Of a stretch of 64,000 nucleotides of DNA, positions 42,967-55,227 are shown piece by piece. Each line of letters begins with the position of its first letter. The first letter of the stretch is position 1. The notes beneath the pieces are model-generated. The model was not told the DNA's origin, did not search any database, and saw only the letters and a list, made by a program, of their open reading frames with translations. Both the position numbers and the translations under genes were made by a program. The stretch is from positions 1-64,000 of the forward strand of contig MU863936.1 in assembly GCA_033296885.1 (NCBI GenBank), read 5' to 3'. This DNA comes from Triangularia verruculosa. Its lineage: Eukaryota; Ascomycota; Sordariomycetes; Sordariales; Podosporaceae.

Positions 42967-44966
42967 TCACAACTTGTTTCCGGGTCCAAGCGCCGATGTG
43001 GTTGGCCATTGGTACCCAGCAGCGTCACTGAACTTGTATCCGTATGACGATGTGAAGTCATCGAGAACGGCAGGACCACGCGAGCCTGAGGATTAAACAT
43101 TAGTTTCCGGTTCTCGATCAATAATCTGTGCAGAACGTGGCTCAAACGTACCATAGGGGTATTCCATAGGAATGATCTCCTTGTTGTCATCCAAGTAGTG
43201 AAGAAGAGGGGTGAAGATGCGCCAGCTGGCGTCAAGCTCGTCGTCGCGGACAAAGTTGGAGTGGTCACCCTTCAAGCAATCAAGAATAAGCGACTCATAG
43301 GCCTCGGGGATCTTGAGATCAGAGAAGCGTCTGCGATAGGTGAGATCCAGCTCGGTGACGACCGTTTGCATCGTCAAGCCGGGGAGCTTGGAGTTCATCT
43401 TGATGTAGACACTCTCGTTGGGCTGAATGCGCATGACCAGCTCGTTGCGTGGGATGTCCTTGAAGATTCCGGAGGTGACATCCTTGAACTGAACACGAAT
43501 CTCGGTCTTTTGCTCGTTAAGCGCCTTGCCTGCCTTCATGATGAACGGTACGCCGTCCCACCTCTCGTTCTTGATGTAGGCAACAAGCGCGCAGAATGTT
43601 GGGCACCGGGAATCCTTGGGCACTGTGTCATCCTCCTTGTAAGATGGCTTGCTGCCATCCAATGACTTGCCGTACTGTCCAATAATGACGTTCTTGGGCT
43701 CGATGGCGGGGATGGCACGGAGTACGCGCACCTTCTCGTCTCTGATGTCCTCGGACGAAAAGGAGATGGGCCTTTCCATGGCCAGGAGCGTGAGGACTTG
43801 GAGAAGATGGTTCTGCATAACGTCACGGATGATGCCGAATTCGTCAAAGTAGCCGCCGCGGCCCTCGGTTCCGAATGGCTCCTTGAATGTGATCTGGACA
43901 TTGTCGATGTGGTGCCTGTTCCAGGTGGCGCCGAGGAACGAGTTGCCGAATCGGAGAATGAGAATGTTCTTGACCATTTCCTTGCCCAAGTAATGATCAA
44001 TGCGGAAGAGCTCATCTTCTTTCCAGTCGGGCTCCAGAGACTTTTGCAGTTCCCGGGAGCTCGCCAGATCCTTGCCGAATGGCTTCTCGACCTAATTGTA
44101 GGGTTAGTCAAGAAACTTCCAAGCTAGATGATTTTAGATTCGACTCACAATGACACGGGCGATGCCCCTTGATGGGTAACAGCACTTCTTCAAGTGTTGC
44201 GAGACAATGGTGAAGACACTGGGTGGGAGAGCCATGTAGAACAATCTGTTGGCCTCCTTTCTGTTGGTCTCAAGCCCCTCGAGGTGCTTGTTGAGCTGTT
44301 GGAAGGACTCGTCCTTGTCATATTGACCAGACACATACGAGCAGATCTTGAGGAACTCCTCCAGCTGCTGTTCCGTGTCTTTTGTAGGTGTCTTTATGTA
44401 TGATTTGATTCGCCGGATGTATTCGTCATGGTCCATCTTTGTCCGGGCATATCCAACGATCTTGATGTCCTTGGGGAGGAACTGGTTTCGGTACTATTGC
44501 AAGGGTCGAGGTTCAGTCATCTTGTGTCGAGACTACCAGAAAGGAGCCTATGCCAACTTACGAGACCGAAGAGGGCGGGGTACTATGATATGAAGGTTAG
44601 CCCATTGACTTTGGCACGCACTTGGAAATCCCTCTGTATGACACATACCGTCTTCTTCTTTGCAAGATCGCCAGACGCACCAAGGACAACGATGACGGTG
44701 TTCTCCTTGAGCTCGATGGCACTGTCCAGACTGTCAGCATGGTGTCTATGCGCCTGTGCTGTGTCCTTGACGACTAAAGTGCTTCTGTGTGCGGCCATTG
44801 CAGCCAGTTGACAAACCACCAGCAACCGCTCTCACGGTCGCGATCACAGGCGCGCAACGCTTGAATAAAGCTATCCTGGTCGTCGGGAGCTCCACTGGAA
44901 GCAATGCGATGATTCAATGGCGGGGTTCGTGCGGACTTACCCAGCAGTGTGCAGGTCAGCAGCCAT
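42967..44966 (-). CDS. ZWF1: Glucose-6-phosphate 1-dehydrogenase
   Basis: First enzyme of the oxidative pentose phosphate pathway, making NADPH and 6-phosphogluconolactone in the cytosol. Minus-strand exons 44941-44966, 44649-44721, 44562-44582 (21 nt), 44494 to 44149 less the intron base (44149-44493), 43152-44091 and 42967-43085 give 507 aa. The NADP-binding motif GASGDLAKKKT (residues 23-33) is followed by YPALFGL, encoded exactly by the 21-nt microexon, then YRNQFLPKD. VIVEKPFGKDL spans the fourth intron. The substrate-binding and catalytic block is FRIDHYLGKEMVKN. The C-terminus reads SDAAGYQWPTTSALGPGNKL, close to Aspergillus enzymes, which fixes the stop at 42967-42969. Five introns are concentrated towards the 5' end, a pattern known for fungal zwf genes. 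Confidence 0.95.
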
Positions 44967-47420
44967 CTTGTCGGCGGTTCTGTCCAGCAAGTACAAGTTT
45001 GAAAAGGCAGGGAAACTGATGTGAGGGGATTTCAGGGGAGTCGGCAGCAGGACAGAAAGTTTTTTGTTGACTGAAGGAGGGATGAGAAAACTAATCGGAC
45101 TCCGACCAAGTTTCGGGGATAATGGTATTTCTACCGCCCTGGAGAGAGGGGGGTTGAGTGATGCGCAGACTGGAGCCAGGTAGGAGCGCAGGGCACCTTG
45201 ACGAGGGGGAGCTTACTCAGGGTCCCCGCAGGCCTTTACGTACTTGCTTGCCCTGGTCTGGAAGGGGGAGCTTGGACTGGTCCGTGTTAGGACCCCTAAC
45301 ATCACATACCGTCATGAAAATCGAAAAGTCCGGATGGCAGAAGCGTACCCCTTGCTTTTGCGCTGCGTCTGCTTGCAGACCTACCTGAAATAGGTGCCTC
45401 GGGAACACCCAAAGCCGGGAATCGCAAAGAAGTTTTGCGCAGTTGCCGCTCCCAGAACTGCCTCCCATATGGCTAGGCATACCCGGCGAGCGGTGTGGAA
45501 AAGACCATGAGTTGAGTTGGGTCGGTCTGGTTCCCGGCCATATAGCTTTGTTTCCCAAGTACACTAACACCAACCGGTCCCGACGCTTTGGAAGCCTGCG
45601 TCTTGCAAATGCAGTGCCTGTGTGGACTGTGGAGGAATGAACAGAACCCCAACGCGGCAGTATAAACCCTTTTCGAAATTCTGAGGTCGGCGAGGTGCGG
45701 CACATCCCACTTCCTATGACTCCTTCAGACCTCAGTACTTCTACGGTAGAGCGAGAGACCAGTTAATGGCTGATCTGGGGTGCCCCGAACTCACACTGGC
45801 CTTCTGTTGCACAATATGTAGCATCAGTGTTTGGACGGATGAAGGTAGGGCTGCCCGTGGAGGGGCACCGGTTGCGACTTGTTGAGCTAGGTGGGGTGCC
45901 CGAATCTTGTCGAGCTCCCCCCTGGCACAAGCCTGAGCTTTGGCCACATCAGGGCCGCTCCCAAGCCTCCCTCGTCCCTCCTCGTGCCTCCACGCGCCGC
46001 CTACAGGTTGTCCACTATCCACCTGTAGGCGATGGAAATAACGCAGTCACAGTGGAGGATGGTGGCCTCGCCAAAAACTAAGCTGCCAGTCAAACAAAAC
46101 AGGCAAAAATGGCACGTTGTGGTGTGGAGGTCCCGGAATAGTTCTGTCGGCCAAGGATTCGCCCGCCGGCAGAATTCCCAAGTCCCCTCCCCCCACGTTG
46201 ACAGTCGACTAGCTCCGGTGACGATGCACCGAGACCAAAGAGAAAATTGTATATCCTGCCTGTCGAGTCCGTGGGACAGACAGATATCCAACGTGTCTGA
46301 TGAACAAGACTGGCGCACTTCTCCGCGGGGTTGAGCGCCTCCGGAGCCGACACTCCACCACTTCAAAGTCCGTGGTGGTCTCAGAGTGGAAGTTCGGACA
46401 TCCCAATCTGCAGCACTTGGTCGGGCGGGCCAAGGACTGACAATTTGGATGTTTGGCCACTTCAGAATATCAAAAAGAATAGCCACGCATAGCTCCGACT
46501 TCCGGGCCGGCTTCGCATGTCGTGATACTGGTGGAGCGCATCCTAAACAGAGTCTTGAGCATCTTCCCTGTACGGCTTACACTAGATTACCCGTCTGCCC
46601 TACACTGCTTACTCCGTATTTCCCTCTGGTGCGCTTATCTGATCTTGTAGAAGCGGCTCTCACTTTCAGCTTCGTGTACCGGACAACTTGACATCTCGAG
46701 CCAGGTGGTCGTGTTCGGGGTGGGGGTATGTTCCATGCGTGCTGTACAGATCTGGTTGGCTGTTTTGGACTCTGGACATAAGCCATCCAGAGAAAGCCAG
46801 CGATATTGGCCTTAACGCGCGACGCAGGGTGGTCAAATCGGACGATTTGAATTGACAAAGCTGAAGCCGCGCTGAACCGAGAAGACCAAGAGGGCGACGT
46901 ACGGGGGCTGGCAGCGGCATGGAGAATTGTCAGAAGCTCGGTGCTGTTATCTGATGAATCATCACTTCAGCTCCTCGGTGGTCGGTTGTCGGTGGTCGGC
47001 TGCGGGAAGTCCACAGCCGTTGTTGCTCATCGCAGAGTTCCTCTTGGCATCGAACGGACCAGACAGGGATGCAAGGGGGAAAGCGGTGACAATTTTTTGC
47101 GATTGCATCATCTGTGGCTGGAGAACTCCACTAGCCACACTTCGCTGAGTGCAGGGTCAGGCGGTAAGACCCGCAAATTGCAGAGGTCGCTCCGGGCTGT
47201 CTGCCGAATTCGGCGCCACAGATATTCCGCCCCGCTAAATTGGCCCAAGCCCTACCAAATCCCACCATGCGAATTTTCGAATTCATTTGGCGTGCCGAAG
47301 GTAAGTGTAGAGCCACATTCACGTCGCCAAACGCCGGACCTCTAATCAGCACGACATTTTGCTGATTGCCCTTGACCGTGGCCAGGAAGATACTCAGAGG
47401 GAAATCACCAAGCCATCAAA
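44967..47420. promoter_or_regulatory. Divergent upstream region, G6PDH and eL33 genes
   Basis: About 2.5 kb with no supportable gene. Near the right end a probable 5'-untranslated intron of the eL33 gene is visible, with donor GTAAGT at 47301 and acceptor CCAG at 47385, 35 bases before the start codon. Minus-strand frames such as 45217-45705 show no family motifs. Confidence 0.45.
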
Positions 47421-48182
47421 ATGCCTACCGAAGCTGGTCATAGACGTGAGTCTACCCGAATATCCACCGCCGCCGCAGCAGCAGCAGCAGCGAGTTCGTC
47501 AACGCGAAATCTGGGCACCTTTATGGCCGCCGTCACGATGGAACTGGCGATAGCCGCTGCTGCACTGCCAATCGAATGATGACCATGGGCTAACATGTTT
47601 AATATAGTATATGTCAAGTGAGTGAAACCCCACCGACAGTTCGAGCCGCCCCGAATCGAAATCGAGCATCTCGACGCAAGATTGCAATTCAGGATGACGA
47701 AATAGACGATTCGACCCGATAAGAAACACGAGACTGACCAGATCCTGCAATAGGGGTCGCCACCTGAGCTACCAACGCTCCAAGCGCGCCGTCCACGCCA
47801 AGACCTCTCTCATCAAGATTGAGGGTGTTGATGACACACCCGCTGCCAAGTAGGTTGCGATTCGCGAGTTTAAGAGCAACGGACGGGGAATTGACATTGG
47901 GAACAGCTTCTACCTTGGCAAGAAGGTTGCGTACGTCTACCGGGGTCAGAAGGAGATTCGCGGCACCAAGATCCGCGTTATCTGGGGCAAGGTCACCAGG
48001 CCACATGGTATGATACAACGGGCATCTTCTTTGCGGTGGTTCTTTTTTTGGGAAGTGTGTGTTTGGCTGACACTCTCGATACAGGCAGCTCCGGCGTCGT
48101 CCGCGCCAAGTTCCAGACCCCCCTTCCCGCTAAGTCTTTCGGCGCCTCGGTTCGCATCATGCTCTACCCCTCCACCATCTAA
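47421..48182 (+). CDS. RPL33: 60S ribosomal protein eL33 (L33/L35a)
   Basis: Cytoplasmic large-subunit ribosomal protein. Five exons (47421-47445, 47608-47617, 47754-47849, 47907-48007, 48085-48182) give 109 aa, the normal length. Joined text includes MPTEAGHRLYVKGRHLSYQR, then SLIKIEGVDDTPAAN, FYLGKKVAYVYRGQKEIRG, IRVIWGKVTRPHGSSGVVRA and MLYPSTI at the end, all conserved. The second exon is only 10 nt and encodes most of LYVK. Intron three (47850-47906, 57 nt) must be removed: read through, it gives an in-frame TAG directly after AAK, whereas splicing gives AANFYLG as in other fungi. The first intron (162 nt) contains a (CAG)n tract. Dense introns early in a short gene are typical of fungal ribosomal protein genes. 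Confidence 0.95.
47465..47490 (+). repeat. CCG/CAG trinucleotide tract in eL33 intron 1
   Basis: A short run of CCG units passes into five CAG units inside the first intron of the eL33 gene. It is likely length-variable between strains. Confidence 0.8.
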
Positions 48183-51100
48183 ATGAATGGGGAGAATGGG
48201 CTGGGCAGGAGTTGGTTGGTAACGGTGGTTCATGATTTCGGTGCATATGGAATTAGGCAGGGACTTGACGAATCAACAACGGACGGCCTTGCTTTCTAGC
48301 ATTTAAAATCAGGGCAATCGCAAAAAATGACAAAATGCCATTTGAGGATCCGCAACATCGGGGTGCAAAGGGAACACATTGCATTGGTGCTTTGAGAGGA
48401 TGGGACACAAAACGGCAGTTCGGGGGCGGCACTCAGCAAGAGTCTTGCCATGTCAAAAATACAACATTAATGGCCAGCCTGGGCTAAGAGAATCAACAGG
48501 CCTTTCCAGACAACAACATCAACAATTGTGCCTTGGTCGCTCCGTTGGTTGTGACATGGGACAGGGGGGTTCTTTGCCTGGGATCTGGCCACGAAGTTGT
48601 GTTTTTTGACTTTTTTTTTTTTGAGAAGGGCCTTGGGTCAGACAGCAGTTATCAGAACCACTCAGTCTTCCATTTTCTCAACTTTCTCCCAAGCTGGGCT
48701 CTTGACCGCGTGTGTGCTGTGGTGTGTGTGCTAATACATGCTGGGCAGCGTTCATTTCATAGCTACACTGAAAGTCATTCGCTATCGGGACGATTTGATC
48801 GCATGTGTGTTATGTTGGCTCTTCGTCAGGGTTTCCACACTCCTTCTTGGACTTGAGGAAGCCAAGTGCCAGATAGAGGTTGTGGGAACTAACAGTTTGG
48901 GAGGTCTACGAGAGGATGCATAGTGCCACCTTTCGATACATGTACATCCTACATTTTCGGTCAATGGCCCTGTTCTGTTGGACTGGGAATGATATATCTG
49001 CCAACTCGAATACCGATAAGACGAGTCTGATAGCGGCCGGCTGACGGCTTACGTACCCACGGCTTACAAACACAGGCTATATAGGTATATGGCCCAAACC
49101 CACGCAACAATATGTTGTCGATTTTTGATAACTGGGGCAAGCCTTCCGGGTTCCAACCTCACAGTGCTCGCAAATATGTGTCATCAGCTCATCATTCCAG
49201 GTCGGTCACTTGGTGTCTTTGCTCGGTGGTATCCCTCCTCCTCGCCAGCCCCGGCTACGAGATTGCGCTGGCGTTACAAGGTACCACGTGAACCAACCCG
49301 AGGGCTAAGCAATGGGGAGTGGTGTAACAAACAAGAAGCATCGCCATCTCCGTTCGGCGGGCGAAGTGCTCGAAGGGCAATTTGGCCTGTGGTATGGTTT
49401 CATAAGTCTAGAAGGTCGGAGTTTGGCATCTGGGCCTGTGGCTGGGTGAGTTGTTGCATTATGGTCCGCTGAGGGTTGGCTATTTGTCTCGAGGGGCTGG
49501 ACGAGAGTGGGTGGCTGCAGCATGGAATGGCCGAGGCTATGTATAGTATTGCTACCAGATGTCGTGGTTTCTGCAGGGAGGAAATAGCGTGGCAAATATT
49601 GTTTGAGGTTGTGTTCGTCAGATCATCAAGAGGTGTGCGGTTGCGCTGATGTATGGGTGTACCACACAAGCTCATCTCAACATGAGGCAGTGAGAGAGAA
49701 GGTGTACACGGATAGATGTCAGGGGTTGTTTGGAGAGAGGAAGGGACAAAGATTAAGCAGGTGGGCTGAGGCAGGGGAGAGAGAGAGAGAGAAGGGAGGA
49801 ATATTCTCCGACCTCGCCTTTTACATCATCTCGGTTTGTTGGTCGTGTTGTTGTCGTTTGACTGATGCTGTTTCACGTCTGGTTTAGCACAGGCTTTCGG
49901 TCGAGACGGAGGTCCAGATCTCTGTGTCTCTCACTGTGCATCATGTTTCGAGCCAAGTGTGAGACCCTAGAACAGTTCGACAGGTCTCGTCCCAAAACAA
50001 ACGATATCGGCGTTTCTACCAGAAGGCGAAAGAGAAGACGAACCCCTTGTCTCACCTACCTGATATGAGCTCTGTGTGAGCGCCACGGCGCCTTTGTTTC
50101 GTGCTGTCTGCAGCTCCGCTCCCAGACAGCTGGGATGGATCGACATCGGGCTAGCCAGGGCCTCGGCGGGTGTCTCCTCTTTTCAACGGTCGGCCGGGGT
50201 TTACAGCCCCGGCCATAGCCTTAGAGGTTCGTGGATGTGGCTTGCTGGATGGTGCGTCTGAGAGTAGGGTCGTACAGTTCGAAGGGAGGGTTGATGAAAA
50301 CAGATGTCTCGGTTTACGATAACGATGCTTCATGCTCTCGAATGATTCGAAAAGACACCGAGCCGAACTAGAGGGATGATCAGGGCATGGTGGGAGGTCA
50401 GGACGCGGCCGAAGATGCAGCCAGTGGTACACTATAAAGCGCCACGGCGCCACATCTACACTAGAGATCTAAAGAGACCGGCTCAGCTGTATCTCTTGTC
50501 CCGAATTCTTTGTAGTGCGATATGCATCGCTCCCAGCTTATACTTTCGTGTGGAGTGATGCTCTGGAGGACGAATGGGATTCCCAAGAGACTGGAGAAAT
50601 AAGATCCAGGCTCGTGGTGACCAACCTACATCGAGTCCACTCACCCGTCCCGGTAGTTCTCGGGGCCGGATTCGCACGTTGCCAGACAACTGGGTACCCG
50701 TCAACGGCCTCGATCCGATCGACTGGAGAGAGAACCACACTGGGACCCGTTGCTCCCGTGTTGATTCGACCGGAGAAGAGTGGAGTCGTGATTGACAGAT
50801 TGACAGAAGCTAGAAGTAAGATCATCGTCTTGAAAGCTTGCTTGCTTCGCTTCCATTCCTCAGGGTCTGGTTGGTGTCTCAAACAGAGTAGAAAAACCTG
50901 CTTTGAAGAAGGAGCAACATCATCTCACTGCCAAAGAACTCTAGTCCTACCCCCTATTCAACCAGAAGCTAAACGGGTATACCGGACATTTGGAATACGG
51001 AAGGAGGCAAAGATGCCATAATATGTGCTCGGGGTATGTCGTGTGTTGACGTCCGGCTCCGTGTCGGACTCGATAAGTCATTCCAGGGCGTTGTTATGGC

Positions 51101-53806
51101 TGTTGTTGTTGTTGTTGTTGTTGTTTGGAACCTTGATTCCGTGTATAGTGTGTGCTACCTGCATTCATGCAGCGATAAGGCAGAAGTAGAGGAGGGGGGC
51201 TTGATAGCCAGAAAACCTGATGCTGCAATGTCACCCTTTCCCGCTCACCAACCGTTGCAAGATGTCCCTTTCCATCGGCGAGTCGGGTGGTTTGAAGGAG
51301 CCGAGACTGAGAAAGGGACAACCCTGAACCTTTCCGAGAATTACCCATATAATAAGTAATACGGTGCAGGTAGTATCTTGGTAGTCGCGTAATCCAAGCG
51401 ATGGCCGTTGGGCAATATATCTTGGCTGGTTGAAAAGTGGTGCGTACCGCTCATGGACATGGAGAACGTCATCGTCATAATTTCATAATCCTGTCAGCGT
51501 CTCAGCCAACAGCCCAGGAGAAAACTCTCGGCTCGGGATGGTCGTCCGGCGCACGCTTGAGGCTGGCAGCATCCCCTTTTCGCGCCGCAGGAACAAAGTG
51601 AGCTTTGTGCTGACACTACAGCGGTGGCTACCTCTTGAGGACCTGCAGCTTGAACCTGTCGTGCAGTCGTGGTCGCGTATCCGTACCATGTCGGACGGAA
51701 TCTAAATTTCTGTGGGACGCAGGGCGCCCCAAGATAGCTCCCGTCCATGGTCCACAACCATCCAACGTGCCCAGCTTGCAGTTGACTTTCCCAAGAGTTG
51801 AAACTTCCGAAGGGTGATCTCCAGCATAGGTTTCGCAGACTGATACAGCGCTGAAGCAGTGTTGTATGTGGTGCAGCGTTTAAAGCTCATTTGCGGCTTT
51901 ATGCTCTGGGTATTTCTCACATGTCGAAACTGATGGGAATCGTATTACGGATATAGAGCGGCGTGTTGCTCGCTGGCCGCGTGGTTGTCTGAGGCGCAGC
52001 AGGCCCGTATTTTTGCAAGTATCCGTACCTGGCTGGCATATCCCGCCAACTTCTCCCCAAGCTGCTTAGAACGGAACGGGGTGGATAGCGGGCAGTCTAG
52101 AGATTGTCAGCGATAGCCTGTCGCAAGTTCAGTCCGAGATGATCTGTGACAGCACGACGCGCGCGGGTTTGGGAGCGGATCGCCCGGGTGACACACGAGT
52201 CTCTGGTGTTCAGTGGATCTCGACGGTGGAAAACGGGGTGGATTGGTGAGCATGCAAATTCGCAACCGCAAGCGGCAAGTCACAAGCTGGATTGAGAACC
52301 CGGCAACCACCAGTCCAGCATCGATTGAAGCTGCACATTGCCCACCCTTCCACGCGGCCACCCAGTGCTGCTGGAGTCGAACTGCATTCGGAATCCAGCG
52401 AATCCATTCTTAAGGATAGGGCTTCCCGCCACGCGATTTGTATCTCCTAGGTTTTCTTCCAGTTTTTGAAGCTTTTGGGCAACCCGGGCACTTTCGTCGA
52501 CGCTTCCAGTTAAAGCAGGCCGTTTCATCCAAACACTCATTTGTGGCCCTCTCCCGTTGTTCGTACATACAAAATTACAGTTTTCCAGCAGAACATTTTC
52601 AGCCTCCTCAATTCTCGATCGCTCTTTTTCTCCAAGGACAGGACGGCCCAGCAAACACAGGCTTGGCACGAGCCACCTGGCACCTGAATCGGTACATTTT
52701 CCGTGTCAACGACTCCTGCATCGGCTTAGCGCCGATTTTTGTTGCTGCACTGCTCGACGCATGCAAGTCGAAAACTCGCACTGAAAGACTCTAGTGCATT
52801 CTCCAAGGCTCGTATTTCAGCAGTCGTCAATCTATCCCCCACCCCATCTCACGCGTCGAAACATGTCCCGGAGGGACGGCTTTCTGCTATAAAGAAGCCG
52901 CAACGCACGTGGAACAATCGCGGAGCTGGCCCCTGCCCGATCTTCGCTTTTCTGTGCTTTTTCTTTGACGAGCCACGCGAATATCAAGCCCCATCCTGTG
53001 ATTGACGTCAGTCTGTGGACCTGTGTCAAAACGCCATCCGCTCCGCTGTCACCTCTCGGCACCTAGCGCCATCCCCGCTGCAAGCTCTTTCTAGGAACAT
53101 CAGTGGGGCGATTTTACCAACTGAAGCTGCTCAAGGCCAGCACAGCCCGATCGATCCTCTCCATTGCAAGAGGTTGCCGAACAATTGGAAGGCGGTCGTT
53201 ATCGTACCCCAACCTGGAACAAGTGCAACTGGCAACTGTGTCGTTAAATAAGGTGGCAGGGAGACCGCATTCAGACTCTTACTCCAATACTTGCCCTTGC
53301 ACCCGGATATCCGGCCTTATCATTACCGCCCGCAACGCTACGCTGCGCTCGCATTTTCTACCGAGTATACACTACCTTGTCAGACCGCCTGGCCGTTTGC
53401 TCCGTGAAGCTGGATTTGTTTGGACACCAACATCCCACGCACAGCACGGTTCCTTGATTTCAACAGAAACCTGTGACAGGTTTTCCGTGGGTCCATCGGT
53501 CCTTGCATCGTCTCCTAGAGCTCCTGCACAATCAGGGCAACCTGGGCCCCCCCAGTCCAACGGCCCACCTTCGGCGCAAAAAGATCCATCAACACCACCA
53601 GAGCCACGCCTGCCCCCAGCATCATCTGCCCGCCTGTCGTCCTTGACCTTGCGATTGCGATCACAATTGCGGTAAAAAAAGCGAGCTCGACCCTGTCACT
53701 TTGCGGACCTCTTGCAGATCACCCTGCGCTACTGCATTCATTTCCTCACCAGCACGTACCACAGCGAAGCAAATAAAGTTATCGCACACCCCAGCGTCCC
53801 GTCAAC
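48183..53806. other. 5.6-kb interval without a supportable gene
   Basis: The largest gene-free gap in the window. Every frame above 100 codons either lacks an ATG start (for example 50515-51021 and the minus-strand frame 52280-52669) or has no recognisable motif. Composition is ordinary, not AT-rich, so it does not look RIP-mutated. It contains a GTT microsatellite, a T run at 48610-48621, an AG run near 49780-49796, and two identical copies of gcgccacggcgcc (50080-50092 and 50439-50451). The right end must hold the promoter and leader of the DUF2406 gene. A long non-coding RNA or fast-evolving gene cannot be excluded. Confidence 0.45.
51101..51125. repeat. GTT microsatellite
   Basis: Eight tandem TGT/GTT units in the gene-poor interval. 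Confidence 0.85.
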
Positions 53807-55227
53807 ATGGCGACCGCAACATCCCCGAACGGCCACCCTCCCCCTGCGCCTTCTTATCAGTACCCTCAGGCTCCGCCGCAACAGCAACAGCAACAGTATC
53901 CACAGTATCAGCAGCCATATCAGCAGCAGCAGCAGCATCCTTCCCAACATCAGCTACATTCGCAACAGCAACGCCCTGCGAACCCTACCCGGAAATCTAG
54001 AAGCTTCAGTCTCAGGTCGGACAAGTCACAGGGCTCCAACATCCAGAAAGCCGACAAAGTTGATTTACATGAGACTTCGGCTGAAAAGGCAGCCAAAAGA
54101 CTTCATAGCAAAGCCGATCCAACCCTAGCAATGCAAGAGGCGGAACCGGCACAGGTTGCCGCGAACGAGGCATCGTCGCTCGCTCCTTTGAGGAGCATCC
54201 AGCACAAGGACCTCTATGGCAATCCCATTGGTATGTGGAAAACACGCAGTCGTGACAGTGACACAGAATACTGACGCATCTGGCACAGCCGAACCCGACC
54301 GCTCGAATCCCACCAGAAGCCGCTGGGAACGACCCTTAGACACAATCCGGAGTTTTGAAGCAGCAATTGATGGCGGCTATAGCAATAGGAGGTCTATGAT
54401 TCGGTCAGGTATGCTCTACTTACGCGTGGGTGCTTGACATGGCGGGACACTAACCAGGCGATGCAATGCAGATGCGGACGCCAGAACCAACCGCCGAGCT
54501 AGCTATTATGGCAGTAAGTAGTGTGCTGGTGTCCTCACGTGAATGCAAAAGACTGACATGTAATGAAACAGCCGGCAACGGGGGCAGATTCTCGCATGAC
54601 AGCTACTATGGAAGCCGACCGCCGTCCATGATGTATCAAGATCGCGTTGGAGGAAGTCAGCAGGACCTCAGACAAACCCAACGAGATCCTTACTACGACC
54701 AGCATTCAGGGTACGGCTCACACCCAGCTGCGGGACGACAAAGGTGGAACCGCATGCAATCCGATCCGCATGGATACAGGCAGGGTCCAAATGAATACGT
54801 GCTTCCCAGCAACCATCGGTCCTATGAGACCGTTACGACGGCGTCAGGGAGCGGCACCTCAGGAGAGCCAGCTGGGTACCAGACCGACCCAACGAGCAGC
54901 GATAATAGCTCCATCGAGCGAGTTCAATCGGCGCCGAAGAGGAAACCGGCCCCGCAACAACAAATGAATGATTACGGCATTGGCTTCAGTCAGAACTCGG
55001 TATACCAACCACCGACATTTGCAGTCGGCGCTCAGAGCAGCAGTTCCAGCACGGGAGACTTGCCCAGTTCTTTCCAGCAGGCCCCTCCACCAGTTCCTCA
55101 GAAGGGTTCGATGCTGAGAAAAACCACCACGGCAACAGCACCTCGAACGAACCAGGCACAGGACAGACCGTCGCCGCCTGAAAAGAGGAAGAGTTGGTTT
55201 TCGAGAAGATTCAGCAAAAACAACTAA
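53807..55227 (+). CDS. DUF2406 family protein
   Basis: Fungal protein of unknown molecular function carrying the DUF2406 signature. Exons 53807-54230, 54289-54408, 54472-54513 (42 nt) and 54572-55227 give 413 aa. Residues 1 to about 65 are Pro/Gln/Tyr rich with several poly-Gln runs. The conserved part follows: SRSFSLRSDKS, KADPTLAMQEAEPAQVAANE, LRSIQHKDLYGNPIAEPDRS and NPTRSRWERPLDTIRSFEAA. The rest is low complexity, Ser/Tyr/Gln rich and probably disordered. It ends in a basic cluster (EKRKSWFSRRFSKNN), which resembles a membrane- or nucleic-acid-binding tail. Three introns splice in frame. For exon three the acceptor at 54471 was chosen because it gives RRASYYG continuing into TGNGGRFSHDSYYG; an acceptor near 54456 gives another frame. 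Confidence 0.85.

Noticed and set aside
45217..45705. 162-codon minus-strand frame upstream of G6PDH
   Set aside because: Composition is unlike the coding exons of the window and no homology is recognisable.
47850..47853. Premature TAG in the eL33 gene, suggesting a pseudogene
   Set aside because: The stop falls at the start of a 57-nt intron with GTAGGT..CAG ends; removing it restores the conserved AANFYLGKK text.
50515..51021. 168-codon plus-strand frame in the gene desert
   Set aside because: It begins with GTG, not ATG, has no motif and overlaps an equally long frame on the other strand.
52280..52669. 129-codon minus-strand frame in the gene desert
   Set aside because: No ATG at its start and no recognisable family, so there is not enough evidence for a gene.
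54456..54513. Alternative acceptor for exon three of the DUF2406 gene (after ACCAG near 54456)
   Set aside because: It shifts the frame away from the NRRASYYG text that continues naturally into the next exon.
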